Shown in pieces: positions 1-9,775 of a stretch of 64,000 nt of DNA. Origin of the DNA: Tistrella mobilis KA081020-065 (GTDB taxonomy: Bacteria; Pseudomonadota; Alphaproteobacteria; Tistrellales; Tistrellaceae); contig NC_017956.1 in the NCBI RefSeq assembly GCF_000264455.2, forward strand, positions 851,501 through 915,500, in the 5' to 3' direction. The notes beneath the pieces are model-generated. The model was not told where the DNA came from and ran no database searches. It saw only the letters and a list, made by a program, of their open reading frames with translations. A program made the position numbers and the translations under genes. How positions within the stretch are numbered: the stretch's first letter is position 1; every line of letters starts with the position of its first letter.

Positions 1-730
<730 letters not shown>

Positions 731-748
731 CTCTGCAAGCAGTGCTGG

Positions 749-767
749 CCGGCGATCGGATCGCCGG
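749..767 (+). other. Intergenic hairpin between mreB and mreC
   Basis: CCGGCGAT and ATCGCCGG form a perfect 8-bp stem around a 3-nt loop, 19 bp after the mreB stop. No T-run follows, so a classical intrinsic terminator is unlikely. It may be an mRNA-stabilising or processing hairpin that lets MreB be made in excess over MreC/MreD. The role is inferred. Confidence 0.4.
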
Positions 768-929
768 TAAAGAAATCCTTAAGGTCTTCCAGGAAACGGG
801 CTGTCGATGCCCGCACTCCGGGAAGACCAGCCCTGCAGGCGCGATGATGTCCGGACCATGGTCTTGTGGCCGTCGTCATGTCATGCTTGAAGATCAGTCG
901 AGCCCCTCAGCCTCGGGGAGAACGCTCCG

Positions 930-1835
930 GTGAAGCCGCTCGGATACGGCCGCGCCGTGGCTCAGCCACTCAGACAGCTCGCCCATCGCTTCGCCTTCGG
1001 AGCGCTGGTGGTGGGCTCCGTCGGCCTGATGATCGCGACGCGCTTCGACGTCGTGCCCGTCACCGATCTGCGCACCGCCATCGCCGACGCTTCCACGCCG
1101 GCGCTGGAACTGTTCTCGCGTCCGGTCTCCAGCCTGACCGGGCTGACCGACCGGATCGGCACGCTGACCGATCTTGCCGCCGAGAATGCCCGTCTGACCG
1201 AACAGAACGAGCGCCTGCGCCATTGGGAGCAGGTGGCGCTCAGGCTTGCGGCAGAAAACACGGCGCTGCGCCGGCAGCTGGGCGTGGTGCCCGATCCCGA
1301 ACAGCGCTTCCTGTCGGCGCGGATCCTGGCCGACACCGGCGGGCCCTTCGTGCGCACCCTGCTGATTTCGGCCGGCGCCCGCGACGGCATGGCCCGCGAC
1401 GGAATCGCCGTCACCTCGGCCGGCCTGGTCGGTCGGGTGATCCAGGTGGGCGAGACCTCGTCGCGCCTGCTGCTGCTGTCGGATCTGAACAGCCGTGTGC
1501 CGGTGACGGTGGAAACCCCGGACGGGGCGGCCCAGCGGGCCATTCTGGCCGGCGACAATTCGCCGCGTCCGGCGCTCGCCTATCTGCCGCCCCATGTGAT
1601 GCCCGAGGTGGGCGCGCGGGTGGTGACATCGGGCGAGGGCGGCATTTTCCCGCCCGGTCTGGCCGTCGGCCGGGTGATCTCGGTCGAAGAGGGCCAGATC
1701 CGGGTCGAGCCCTTCGTCGACTGGCGGCGGCTGGATTTCGTGCGCATCCTGCTCGGCATCGAGCTGCATCCGGAAGGGGCGCCCGAGGTGTCGCCGGCCC
1801 TGCCGGTGGCACCGGCGCCGGCCCGCAGCCAGTGA
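930..1835 (+). CDS. mreC: Rod shape-determining protein MreC
   Basis: MreC is the bitopic periplasmic scaffold of the elongasome, which contacts PBP2. The 301-residue product has a short cytoplasmic N-terminus and one membrane segment at about residues 21-38. A coiled coil follows (about 75-110, ENARLTEQNERLRHWEQ), then the beta-rich MreC domain with GLVGRVIQVGETSSRLLLL. The start is GTG at 930, chosen because GGGGAGA lies about 9 bases upstream and no better ATG is available. MreD starts 16 bp downstream. The C-terminus is a short Pro/Ala tail typical of alphaproteobacterial MreC. Confidence 0.93.
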   Translation: MKPLGYGRAVAQPLRQLAHRFAFGALVVGSVGLMIATRFDVVPVTDLRTAIADASTPALELFSRPVSSLTGLTDRIGTLTDLAAENARLTEQNERLRHWEQVALRLAAENTALRRQLGVVPDPEQRFLSARILADTGGPFVRTLLISAGARDGMARDGIAVTSAGLVGRVIQVGETSSRLLLLSDLNSRVPVTVETPDGAAQRAILAGDNSPRPALAYLPPHVMPEVGARVVTSGEGGIFPPGLAVGRVISVEEGQIRVEPFVDWRRLDFVRILLGIELHPEGAPEVSPALPVAPAPARSQ

Positions 1836-1851
1836 CGGCCGGCGGAGGGGC

Positions 1852-2367
1852 ATGAACGACACCCTGTTGCAGAAGCTCGACCGTCAGGTGCGGGCTTCGG
1901 TGCCCTTCCTGGTGAGCCTCGCCTTCGTGCTGGTCGCCGCAGCCCCCTGGTCGCGCCTGGGCGGCACCGCCATGGTGCCCTGGCCGGTGCTGATCGCGGT
2001 GACCTATTGGAGCATCTACCGCCCGGACCGGCTGCCCTACTGGTCGGTCTTCATCCTGGGGCTGGTGGAGGATGCGATCGGCTGGGGGCCGTTCGGCCAG
2101 ACCGCGCTGGTGCTTCTGGTGGTCCGGGCGATCCTGGTCAGCCAGCGCAAGGTGTTTCGCGGCAAGTCGTTCCTGCTGATCTGGGCGGCTTTTGCGGCGG
2201 TGGCGCTGGTCGCCTGCGGCCTGGTCTGGATCACCACCATGATCTATGCCTGGTCGGCGCTGTCGCCGGCCCCGGCGGTGGCGCAGTGGATGGCGAGCGT
2301 TGCGGCCTATCCGCCGGCTGCATGGCTGCTGGGCCAGATCCACGCGCTGGCGCTGCGCCGGCAGTGA
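1852..2367 (+). CDS. mreD: Rod shape-determining protein MreD
   Basis: A 171-residue polytopic membrane protein with about five hydrophobic segments, of the expected length for MreD. The RFW/YRPDRLPYWSVFILGLVEDA region matches the family's conserved pattern. MreD is an inner-membrane partner of MreC and PBP2/RodA in elongasome assembly. GGAGGGG lies directly upstream of the ATG, and position between mreC and mrdA supports the call. Confidence 0.9.
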   Translation: MNDTLLQKLDRQVRASVPFLVSLAFVLVAAAPWSRLGGTAMVPWPVLIAVTYWSIYRPDRLPYWSVFILGLVEDAIGWGPFGQTALVLLVVRAILVSQRKVFRGKSFLLIWAAFAAVALVACGLVWITTMIYAWSALSPAPAVAQWMASVAAYPPAAWLLGQIHALALRRQ

Positions 2368-2452
2368 TCCTATCTTCCCAAGGGTCCGGCCCCGGCCGGC
2401 CCCGGCGGCGCAGCGCCCGTCCCCTGCGCGTCGACCTTCGGTGTCCTGCTCC

Positions 2453-4459
2453 ATGCGTGACGAACAGAACCGCCACCGGCTCATCACTCGCCGCACCCTG
2501 CTGCTGGGCGGCGCCCAACTGGCGCTGACCGGCGTGCTGGGTGCGCGCATGTGGTATCTGCAGGTGGCAGAGGCCGACCGCTACAAGACGCTGGCCGACG
2601 ACAACCGGATCAGCCTGCGCCTGCTGGCGCCGCCGCGCGGCCGGATCTTCGATCGTGACGGCCGGCCGCTGGCGCTGAACCGCGAGAATTACCGCCTGCT
2701 GGTGGTGCCCGAACAGGCCGCCGATCTGGAACAGGTTCTCTCGCAGCTCGCTCAGCTGGTGGAACTGCCCGAGGACGTCCAGGCCCGGGTGGTGCGCGAG
2801 GCGGAGCGGCGACGGCGGTTCTCGGCCCTGCCGGTGCGCGACAACCTCACCTGGGACGAGGTCGCCAAGGTCGAGGTCAACGGCCCCGATCTGGCCGGGG
2901 TGATGATCGATGTCGGCCTTGCCCGCGAATATCCGATGGGGGCCACCATGGCCCATATCATCGGCTATGTCGGCGCCCCGGCCGAGAAGGATCTGGATGG
3001 CGACCCGCTGCTGGAACTGCCCGATTTCCGGATCGGCAAATCGGGGATCGAGCGGGCGGCGGAGCCGCGGCTGCGCGGCCGCGCCGGCACCATCCGGGTG
3101 GAGGTGAATGCCTATGGCCGCGAAATCCGCGAGCTGGACCGCGCCGAAGGCGTGCCGGGCGACGACGTCCAGTTGACCATCGATGCCGACCTGCAGACCT
3201 TCACCACCGCGCGGCTCGCCTTCGACAGCGCGGCCGCGGTGGTGATGGACATTCATTCGGGCGACATTCTGGCCGCGGCCTCGGTGCCGACCTTCGACCC
3301 GATGCTCTTCGACCGCGGCATCTCGATGGCCGAGTGGACGGAGCTGACTTCCAATCCGCGGGCGCCGCTGATCAACAAGGCGCTGGGCGGCCAGTACCCG
3401 CCCGGCTCCACCTTCAAGATGGTGGTGGCGCTGGCGGCGCTGGAAGCGGGCGTGATCCCGCGCGACCACACCGTCTTCTGCCCCGGCCATCTGGACATGG
3501 GCGACAACCGCTTCCATTGCTGGCGGCGCGGCGGCCATGGCGAGGTCGGCGTGGTGGAAGCCATCGCCCAGTCCTGCGACGTGTTCTTCTACGACATCGC
3601 CCGCCGGGTGGGCATCGATGCCATCGCCGCCATGGGCCAGCGCTTCGGCCTGGGCCACCGGCTGCAGATCGGCCTGCCGGGGGAACGCCCGGGACTGATG
3701 CCGACCAAGGACTGGAAGATGGCCGCCCGCGGCCGTGGCTGGACCCAGGGCGAGACCCTGATCGCCGGCATCGGCCAGGGCTATGTCCTCACGACCCCGC
3801 TTCAGCTGGCGGTGATGACGGCGCGGCTGGCGAATGGCGGCCGGGCTGTCGTGCCGCGGCTCTATCGCGAGATCGACGATGCCCGTGCCGCCGGTGCGCA
3901 GCTCTGGAACGTGGCGGCCCCCGCTGCCGGCACCGGGCTGGATCCGGCCGTGCCGCTGCCCGAAAGCGGCATTCAGCTGGCCGATACCATGGGCATCGAC
4001 CGCAGCCATATGGAACTGGTGCTGGAGGGCATGCGCCGGGTGGTGAACAACCGCCGTGGCACCGCGCACAAGGCGGCGATCGAGGATCCGGCCTATGCCT
4101 ATGCCGGCAAGACCGGCACCGCCCAGGTTCGCCGCATCACCCGGGCCGAGCGCGACAGCGGCCGCTACAAGGCGGCGGACGTGCCCTGGCTTGAACGCGA
4201 CCACGCGCTGTTCGTGGGCTATGCACCCCTCGGTGCCCCGCGCTATGCCTGTTCCTGCATCATCGAACATGGCGGCAGCGGCAGCGGCGTTGCGGCCCCG
4301 GTGGTGGCCGATATCCTGCGGGCGACGATTGCGCTCGGGGCCGAGCGCGAGCGCCGCGGCAACCGGCCGCCGGCGCCGCAGCCGCAGCCGGCAGGGCCCG
4401 GGCGTCCCGATCGGATCGTCCAGGGCCCCGGCCGCCCGGGCCAAGGGGAGGCGACATGA
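2453..4459 (+). CDS. mrdA: Penicillin-binding protein 2 (peptidoglycan D,D-transpeptidase MrdA)
   Basis: The class B PBP that cross-links peptidoglycan during elongation together with RodA. The ATG at 2453 gives 668 residues starting MRDEQNRHRL. An N-terminal membrane anchor (about 16-34) is followed by the dimerisation domain with RGRIFDRDGRPLA. The transpeptidase motifs are S319-TF-K322, S374-C-D376 and K553-T-G. The frame is open further upstream, but those codons overlap mreD and lack a ribosome site. The 3' end overlaps rodA by ATGA, which implies translational coupling. Confidence 0.95.
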   Translation: MRDEQNRHRLITRRTLLLGGAQLALTGVLGARMWYLQVAEADRYKTLADDNRISLRLLAPPRGRIFDRDGRPLALNRENYRLLVVPEQAADLEQVLSQLAQLVELPEDVQARVVREAERRRRFSALPVRDNLTWDEVAKVEVNGPDLAGVMIDVGLAREYPMGATMAHIIGYVGAPAEKDLDGDPLLELPDFRIGKSGIERAAEPRLRGRAGTIRVEVNAYGREIRELDRAEGVPGDDVQLTIDADLQTFTTARLAFDSAAAVVMDIHSGDILAAASVPTFDPMLFDRGISMAEWTELTSNPRAPLINKALGGQYPPGSTFKMVVALAALEAGVIPRDHTVFCPGHLDMGDNRFHCWRRGGHGEVGVVEAIAQSCDVFFYDIARRVGIDAIAAMGQRFGLGHRLQIGLPGERPGLMPTKDWKMAARGRGWTQGETLIAGIGQGYVLTTPLQLAVMTARLANGGRAVVPRLYREIDDARAAGAQLWNVAAPAAGTGLDPAVPLPESGIQLADTMGIDRSHMELVLEGMRRVVNNRRGTAHKAAIEDPAYAYAGKTGTAQVRRITRAERDSGRYKAADVPWLERDHALFVGYAPLGAPRYACSCIIEHGGSGSGVAAPVVADILRATIALGAERERRGNRPPAPQPQPAGPGRPDRIVQGPGRPGQGEAT

Positions 4460-5607
4460 GCCTGCACGATCATTCCGCCCCGGCCAGCCTGGGCCTGGCC
4501 CAGCGCATCCGGTCGTTCGGCTGGGGGCTTCTGGCCCTGCTGACCCTGGTCGCCGGCACCGGCTTTCTGGTGCTCTATTCCGCCGCGAATGGCAGTTTCG
4601 ATCCCTGGGCCAATGCGCAGATGATCCGGTTCGCCATCGGCGTGGTGCTGATGGTGGTGATCGGGCTGACCAATCTGAAGCTGTGGTTACGGCTCGCCTA
4701 TCCGCTCTATGGCGTGGCCCTGCTGCTGCTGGTGGCGGTGGAGATCATGGGCGATATCGGCATGGGCGCCCAGCGCTGGATCGATCTCGGTTTCTTCCAG
4801 CTTCAGCCGTCGGAGGTGATGAAGATCGCCATCGTGCTGGCGCTGGCCCGCTATTTCCACGGCTGCACGGCCGAGGACATCCGTCGGCCGGTCACCCTGC
4901 TGCTGCCGCTGGCGATGGTGGCGGCACCATCCCTGCTGGTGCTGCGCCAGCCCGATCTCGGCACCACCGGCATGCTGATCCTGGGGGCGGGCGCGACCTT
5001 CTTCGTGGCAGGGGTGCGGGCCTGGAAGTTCCTGGTGGTGCTGGCCCTGTTCGGCGCCTCGCTGCCGGTCGGCTGGTCGATGCTGCACGAATATCAGCGT
5101 CAGCGGGTGCTGACCTTCATGGACCCGTCGCGTGATCCGCTGGGTGCCGGCTATCACATCACCCAGTCCAAGATTGCGCTGGGTTCCGGGGGCGTCACCG
5201 GCAAGGGCTTCATGCAGGGCACCCAGAGCCATCTGAGCTTCCTGCCCGAAAAGCAGACCGACTTCATCTTCACCATGTATGCCGAGGAATTCGGCCTGAT
5301 CGGGGGCATCCTGCTGCTGCTGCTGTTCGTGTCGGTGGTGCTCTATGCGCTCTCGGTCTCGCTCAGGGCCCGCACGGTGTTCGGGCGGCTGGTCGCGGCG
5401 GGGGTGGGGACGACCTTCTTCTTCTACTACTTCATCAACATCGCGATGGTGATGGGGCTGATCCCGGTGGTGGGCGTGCCGCTGCCGATGGTGTCATACG
5501 GCGGTACGCAGATGATGACCCTGATGATCGCCTTCGGCCTGCTCGCCTGCGTGAACACCCACCGCGACGTCCAGCTGCGCCGCCAGCCCGGGCTGGAGGG
5601 CTATTGA
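4456..5607 (+). CDS. rodA: Peptidoglycan glycosyltransferase RodA (SEDS family)
   Basis: A 383-residue SEDS glycosyltransferase that polymerises lipid II for lateral wall growth and works as a pair with PBP2. About ten transmembrane segments are visible. Family blocks include ALGSGGVTGKGFMQGTQS, FLPEKQTDFIFTMYAEEFG and VVGVPLPMVSYGGTQMM. Its ATG overlaps the mrdA stop, and AGGGGAGG precedes it. It is the last gene of the elongasome operon, about 100 bp before the tRNA-Lys. Confidence 0.95.
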   Translation: MSLHDHSAPASLGLAQRIRSFGWGLLALLTLVAGTGFLVLYSAANGSFDPWANAQMIRFAIGVVLMVVIGLTNLKLWLRLAYPLYGVALLLLVAVEIMGDIGMGAQRWIDLGFFQLQPSEVMKIAIVLALARYFHGCTAEDIRRPVTLLLPLAMVAAPSLLVLRQPDLGTTGMLILGAGATFFVAGVRAWKFLVVLALFGASLPVGWSMLHEYQRQRVLTFMDPSRDPLGAGYHITQSKIALGSGGVTGKGFMQGTQSHLSFLPEKQTDFIFTMYAEEFGLIGGILLLLLFVSVVLYALSVSLRARTVFGRLVAAGVGTTFFFYYFINIAMVMGLIPVVGVPLPMVSYGGTQMMTLMIAFGLLACVNTHRDVQLRRQPGLEGY

Positions 5608-5664
5608 AAACAGCGGGGAAATTCAGGGCGTCGGAAAAAATTCACGGGACATCGAAAAACCCTC

Positions 5665-5693
5665 TTGGCAGACCCTGCTTTCCCTTGTTATAA
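5665..5693 (+). promoter_or_regulatory. Probable sigma-70 promoter of tRNA-Lys
   Basis: TTGGCA at 5665-5670 and TTATAA at 5688-5693 are separated by 17 bp. The predicted start lies about 10-15 bases before the mature tRNA 5' end. No experimental start is known. Confidence 0.6.
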
Positions 5694-5712
5694 GCCGCGC
5701 ACCGCACGATGC

Positions 5713-5788
<76 letters not shown>

Positions 5789-5794
5789 AATTCG

Positions 5795-5838
5795 AAAACC
5801 CTCCGGTGCAGAGATTGCATCGGAGGGTTTTCTTTTTT
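5795..5838 (+). terminator. Intrinsic terminator after tRNA-Lys
   Basis: AAAACCCTCCG at 5795-5805 pairs with CGGAGGGTTTT at 5821-5831 around a 15-nt loop. CTTTTTT follows. This is a strong rho-independent terminator, possibly bidirectional because of the matching A-run. Confidence 0.88.
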
Positions 5839-5922
5839 GTCTGATTATCTTCAGCGGGTATGCGGGCTGGTCTACATGCATCGAAGCCTGCCATGATCAC
5901 CCGGCGGGCATCAGGAAAGGAC

Positions 5923-6150
5923 ATGGCTATGAATCAGGTAAGGAAGCCGGGCGGCAACCAGACCATGCATTTCATGGCGGCAGATGGCTCGTCGGCGGAC
6001 CATGACGCCGCCGAGGAAATCACGCGGGCAGAGCTCCGCCTTGCCGGCTATGTTGTCGATATGGACCGGTTCCGCGCCGATCTCGCAGCTTCAGCCGATA
6101 TGCCTGACGGTGCGGAGATCATCGGTCGGAGCGCCAGGCCGCGCCGTTGA
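5923..6150 (+). CDS. Hypothetical small protein
   Basis: A 75-residue frame starting MAMNQVRKPG. AGGAAAGG sits 3-4 bases before the ATG. The product is charged and soluble (AAEEITRAELRLAGYVVDMDRFRADLA), with a predicted helix in the middle and a basic tail. I do not recognise the family. It lies between the tRNA terminator and the 3' end of the convergent phospholipase D gene. It may be real because of the good ribosome site, but support is only moderate. Confidence 0.5.
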   Translation: MAMNQVRKPGGNQTMHFMAADGSSADHDAAEEITRAELRLAGYVVDMDRFRADLAASADMPDGAEIIGRSARPRR

Positions 6151-6167
6151 AAACAGACCGGCCGTGA

Positions 6168-7694
6168 TTACCGCTGCGGCGACCGCGGCAACAGCCTGCG
6201 CCCCTTGCGCATCAGCTTTTTCGGGAAATGCCAGTTGCGGAACAGGCCGCGGCGGCTCAGTGGTTCGAAGATCGCCTCGGGGCCGTCGGGGTCCAGGATT
6301 TCGTTGTCGGCCAGCCATTTTTCGGTGGGGCTGAGTTCGGGCAGTTCATAGGGCACCAGCGTGCGGCCCTGGCCGCGCAGATCCTCGATCACCTTGATCA
6401 TCGAGCCACAGGCGGCGTAGCGATCGGCGATGTCTTCGGGCGTGGTGTCCAGATGTTCGGCCAGCAGATCGTCGCGGATATGGGCGATGCGCGGCCCGAG
6501 GGCGGCATTGGCCGGCAGGCTGGTGTCGATCACCACGTCGCATTCCGTATCCAGCCGCATCGAGCGGTTGTTGAAATTCGACGAGCCGACCCTGAGCCAG
6601 CGATCGTCGATCACCGTCACCTTGGCGTGGACATAGATCGGCGTGCCTTTCGCCGTCAGCGGATGATAGATCCGGAAGCGGCCATGGCGGTCCAGGCGGC
6701 GCAGCGCCTCGAACAGCCGGGCGCGGGCGGTGTCCATGGCGATCGGCTCCAGCCAGCCGTCGGCGATCACCGGGTTGATCACCACCACCTCGGGCCCGTC
6801 CTCTTCCAGCAGGCGGGCGGCGATGGCGCGGGCCACCCGGCGCGAGGCGAAATACTGGCTTTCGGCATAGATCAGCCGCCGGGCGCCGGCAATCAGATCC
6901 AGATAGAGCGCCTCGATCTCGTGGATCGGCTCCACCCCGTCCATGCGCGGCTGGGTGCGGGCGATGGCGATCTCCACATCCCGCAGCCAGGGATCCAGGA
7001 TCGCGGGCCAGCAGTCGCCGGCGCCGGTCACCGCCGGCAGCGTCTCGCCCGAGGCGGCAAACCAGCGCGCCCGGGCCAGATCGGCGATCGCCCGGGCGGC
7101 CGCGCCGTCGAAGGCGCTGGTCGCATCATGCCAGGGGGGCGAGGGCCGGCCGTCGGGCAGTGTGCGCTCGGGATCGTCATCAGCATGGGCGCGGCGGTCC
7201 CAGCGCTGGCCGGTCATGTCGATGCCGCCGCAGAAGGCGAGCCCGTCGTCGATGACCACGATCTTCTGATGGTGCGAACTCATGAAGGGATGGGCGCCGT
7301 CGAGCCGGAGCGTGATCCGCGGATGGGCCTTCCAGCGCAACACGCTCCACAGCGTGTCGCCGCGGAACAGGGCTTTGAAGGCGCCGGTATCCCAGCGCAG
7401 CAGCCGGATTTCCAGCGAGGGCGTGCGCCGCGCCAGCCACAGAATGAAATCGCCCAGCTTCTCCGGCCCCTCCTGCGGGCCGGCCGGGCGACCGAAGCGG
7501 ATGCGGGCATCGAAATCCCAGCCGATCAGCAGGATGCTGTGGCGCGCCTTCAGCATCGCCGCCCGGGCGGCGTTGAAATAGGCATCGGCATCGATGATCA
7601 GCGAGAACCGCTCCGCCCGGGCGGTCCGCCAGCAGTTCCGGCCATGCGCAAGCAGCGCCGCCGACGGACGATGCTCCGGAAGGGTCTGGGTCAT
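6168..7694 (-). CDS. Phospholipase D-family protein (two HKD motifs)
   Basis: A 508-residue member of the phospholipase D superfamily, whose enzymes act on phosphodiester bonds of phospholipids. The first HKD motif is H142-Q-K144 with D149 (HHQKIVVIDDGLAFCGG). The second is HAKVTVIDDRWLRVGSSNFN in the last third. No signal peptide is evident. Its architecture resembles bacterial PLDs and cardiolipin-synthase relatives without the N-terminal membrane segments. Substrate is not predictable from the sequence: phospholipase or cardiolipin-type phosphatidyltransferase activity are both possible. It stands alone on the minus strand. Confidence 0.88.
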   Translation of the reverse strand: MTQTLPEHRPSAALLAHGRNCWRTARAERFSLIIDADAYFNAARAAMLKARHSILLIGWDFDARIRFGRPAGPQEGPEKLGDFILWLARRTPSLEIRLLRWDTGAFKALFRGDTLWSVLRWKAHPRITLRLDGAHPFMSSHHQKIVVIDDGLAFCGGIDMTGQRWDRRAHADDDPERTLPDGRPSPPWHDATSAFDGAAARAIADLARARWFAASGETLPAVTGAGDCWPAILDPWLRDVEIAIARTQPRMDGVEPIHEIEALYLDLIAGARRLIYAESQYFASRRVARAIAARLLEEDGPEVVVINPVIADGWLEPIAMDTARARLFEALRRLDRHGRFRIYHPLTAKGTPIYVHAKVTVIDDRWLRVGSSNFNNRSMRLDTECDVVIDTSLPANAALGPRIAHIRDDLLAEHLDTTPEDIADRYAACGSMIKVIEDLRGQGRTLVPYELPELSPTEKWLADNEILDPDGPEAIFEPLSRRGLFRNWHFPKKLMRKGRRLLPRSPQR

Positions 7695-7889
7695 GGGCGG
7701 GCTGCGGGCTCCTGGTTGCGGCGATCACGATTGCGATGCCGGTATCGCACCAGATCCCGCGGGCGCGGCCAAGTGATCAGACGGTGTCCGGTTGGTGATC
7801 CTGGACCTGCTGCTCTGCCCGCGCCATTCTGTGCGGCTTTGTGCCTGGCATCTGCCCGGCGCGCTGGTGCGACGGAGACATCGGACGAT

Positions 7890-8345
7890 ATGGCCACGGA
7901 ATTCGACGGACGGGTGCGTGACGGGCGGGGTGACGATCTGCCGGTCCTGCTGAGCATCTGGGAGCGATCGGTACGGGCGACCCATGATTTCCTGACCGGG
8001 GCGGATATCCGTGATCTGGTGCCCGTGGTGCGTGACCAGGCGTTGCCGTCCGTCCGTCTGCTGATTGCAGCGGATGCCGATGGCCGGATCGCGGGTTTTC
8101 TGGGCCTCGACGGCAACAGGGTGGAGATGCTGTTCGTCGACCCCGATCATTTCGGATGCGGGGTCGGACGGGCCCTGATCGAGGCAGCCGCGGCTCTGGC
8201 GGGGCCGCGGCTCGACCTCGACGTCAATGAACAGAACCCCGGGGCGCGGGGGTTTTATGCGGCACTGGGCTTCATCGAAACCGGCCGATCGCCCCTGGAC
8301 GGACAGGGACGGGCCTTTCCGCTGATCCATCTGAGGCGGAGCTGA
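7890..8345 (+). CDS. GNAT N-acetyltransferase, YjaB-like
   Basis: The 151-residue product matches the E. coli YjaB pattern throughout: SVRATHDFL near residue 28, MLFVDPDHFGCGVGRAL (acetyl-CoA binding motif A) and DVNEQNPGARGFYAALGF (motif B). It ends with PLIHL. YjaB-type enzymes use acetyl-CoA to acetylate amines or lysines; the substrate here is unknown. The start ATG at 7890 is the first one that gives family length. The frame is open far upstream, but that part is antisense to the phospholipase D gene. Confidence 0.85.
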   Translation: MATEFDGRVRDGRGDDLPVLLSIWERSVRATHDFLTGADIRDLVPVVRDQALPSVRLLIAADADGRIAGFLGLDGNRVEMLFVDPDHFGCGVGRALIEAAAALAGPRLDLDVNEQNPGARGFYAALGFIETGRSPLDGQGRAFPLIHLRRS

Positions 8346-8359
8346 GAGGGGAGAGGCGC

Positions 8360-8911
8360 TCAGTCGATGGGCGCGAGGCCCGCGAAGCAGCCGTCGTGAT
8401 AGACCAGGGCGGTCGCGGCATCGCGGGCGCGGACCTCGGCCACCCGGCCGATGATCAGCGTGTGGCTTTCGAAGGTCACCGTATCGGCCAGTCGGCAATC
8501 CAGGCTGGCGGCGGCAGGCGCCAGCAGCGGCGCGCCGGTGATGCCGGTGGTCCAGAGGGCATCCTCGAACCGGGCCTCGCCGGCGCGCGCCGGGTCGCCA
8601 CCGGCGAACAGCCGGGCAAGCGGCCCGTGATCGGCGGCAAGCAGATTGATCGAGAAACGACGCTCGGCCAGGATCCGGTCATGGGCCTGGGCTGAGCGGT
8701 TGATCGCCACGGCCACCCGCGGCGGTTCCGCCGTCAGCGACATCACCGCCGTGGCGGTCAGCCCCGCCCGGTCGCCGCGATCGCCCGTCGCCACGATGGT
8801 GACACCCCCGGCAAGCCGGCGCAGCCCGGCGCGGAAGGCCGCCGGCGGCACGACATGCGCTTCGGCATCGGCAGTGCCGGCAGCCGGCAGGGTGATGGTT
8901 CCATCGGTCAT
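8360..8911 (-). CDS. Flavin reductase-like (FMN-binding split barrel) protein
   Basis: A 183-residue flavin_reduct domain protein. Family motifs are FRAGLRRLAGGVTIVAT near the start, GLTATAVMSLTAEPPRVAVAINR and RFSINLLAADH. The C-terminal half holds a variant of the usual GxC-rich segment (LVYHDGCFAGL). Such proteins supply reduced FMN/FAD to two-component monooxygenases. No monooxygenase is adjacent. The gene is divergent from the TetR regulator at 9095, which may control it. Confidence 0.85.
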   Translation of the reverse strand: MTDGTITLPAAGTADAEAHVVPPAAFRAGLRRLAGGVTIVATGDRGDRAGLTATAVMSLTAEPPRVAVAINRSAQAHDRILAERRFSINLLAADHGPLARLFAGGDPARAGEARFEDALWTTGITGAPLLAPAAASLDCRLADTVTFESHTLIIGRVAEVRARDAATALVYHDGCFAGLAPID

Positions 8912-9094
8912 GTCCGGAGACCTTTCCGTCCAGGGATCGCTGATGCCAGAGGCAATATATGCGAGTGACTATCAATCGCGCGGATCATGCCTCATCCGCT
9001 GCCCAGAAGATATGGTCGTGATGCGGCGCTGTCGATGTTGCCGCCATCATATCCCGCAAGCTAGGGTCGCCGGTAACGAGCCGGGAGAAGTCGG

Positions 9095-9754
9095 ATGGCA
9101 GGGCAGGGCGAAAGCGGTGATCGGGCAGCGGCGGGCGGCGGGCGGATGTCCCGGCGTAGTGGTGCCATGCGCGACGAGGTGATCGCCTTCAAGCGCGAAC
9201 GGATTCTGGAAGAGGCCGCCGCCGCCTTTTACGAACACGGCTATCAGGGCACCACGCTGGAGGCGGTCGCCACCCGGCTGGGGGTGACCAAGCCCTTCAT
9301 CTATTATCATTTCCGCAACAAGGCCGAGATCCTGTCGGAAATCTGCCGCCGCGGGATCACCGAGGCGGTGGCGGCGCTGGATGCGGCGCAGGCGGGCGAG
9401 GGCACCCCCGATCAGCGGCTGGCGGCGGCGATCGAGGCGATCACCCGCACCGTGCTGGAACAGCAGGCCTATACCGCGATCTATTTTCGCGAAGAGAAGA
9501 ATTACCCCGCCGATGACGCGGTGGAGCTGAACCGCCGGCGCAAGGCCTTCGACCACAAGCTGTCGGCGCTGCTGGAGGAAGGGGTGGCGGCCGGCGTGTT
9601 CGAGATCGAGGATGTGCGCCTCACGGCGCTCGCCATCGGCGGCATGATTTCCTGGGCCTTCACCTGGTACAATCCCCGGGGGCGGCTGTCGACCGCCGAG
9701 ATCTGCCGGCGCATGGCGGGGCTGGTGCTGCGCATGGTCCGGCGCCCCGAATAG
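9095..9754 (+). CDS. TetR/AcrR-family transcriptional regulator
   Basis: A 219-residue repressor-type regulator. The N-terminal helix-turn-helix spans about residues 38-80 (AFYEHGYQGTTLEAVATRLG then VTKPFIYYHFRNKAEIL). The C-terminal ligand domain resembles TetR members that sense acyl-CoA-like ligands, but the ligand is not determinable. GGGAGAAG precedes the ATG. It lies divergent from the flavin reductase and convergent with the iron-type dehydrogenase. A palindrome at 11009-11023 near the dehydrogenase promoter is a candidate target. Confidence 0.9.
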   Translation: MAGQGESGDRAAAGGGRMSRRSGAMRDEVIAFKRERILEEAAAAFYEHGYQGTTLEAVATRLGVTKPFIYYHFRNKAEILSEICRRGITEAVAALDAAQAGEGTPDQRLAAAIEAITRTVLEQQAYTAIYFREEKNYPADDAVELNRRRKAFDHKLSALLEEGVAAGVFEIEDVRLTALAIGGMISWAFTWYNPRGRLSTAEICRRMAGLVLRMVRRPE

Positions 9755-9775
9755 GCGGGGCGCCGGTTCCGCCCG

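Noticed and set aside
2231-4444. Minus-strand open frame of 737 codons opposite mrdA
   Set aside because: Antisense to a clear PBP2 gene, His/Arg/Gly-rich and without recognisable motifs.
6228-7889. Long N-terminal extension of the YjaB-like acetyltransferase
   Set aside because: The frame is open but antisense to the phospholipase D gene; the family starts at the ATG at 7890.
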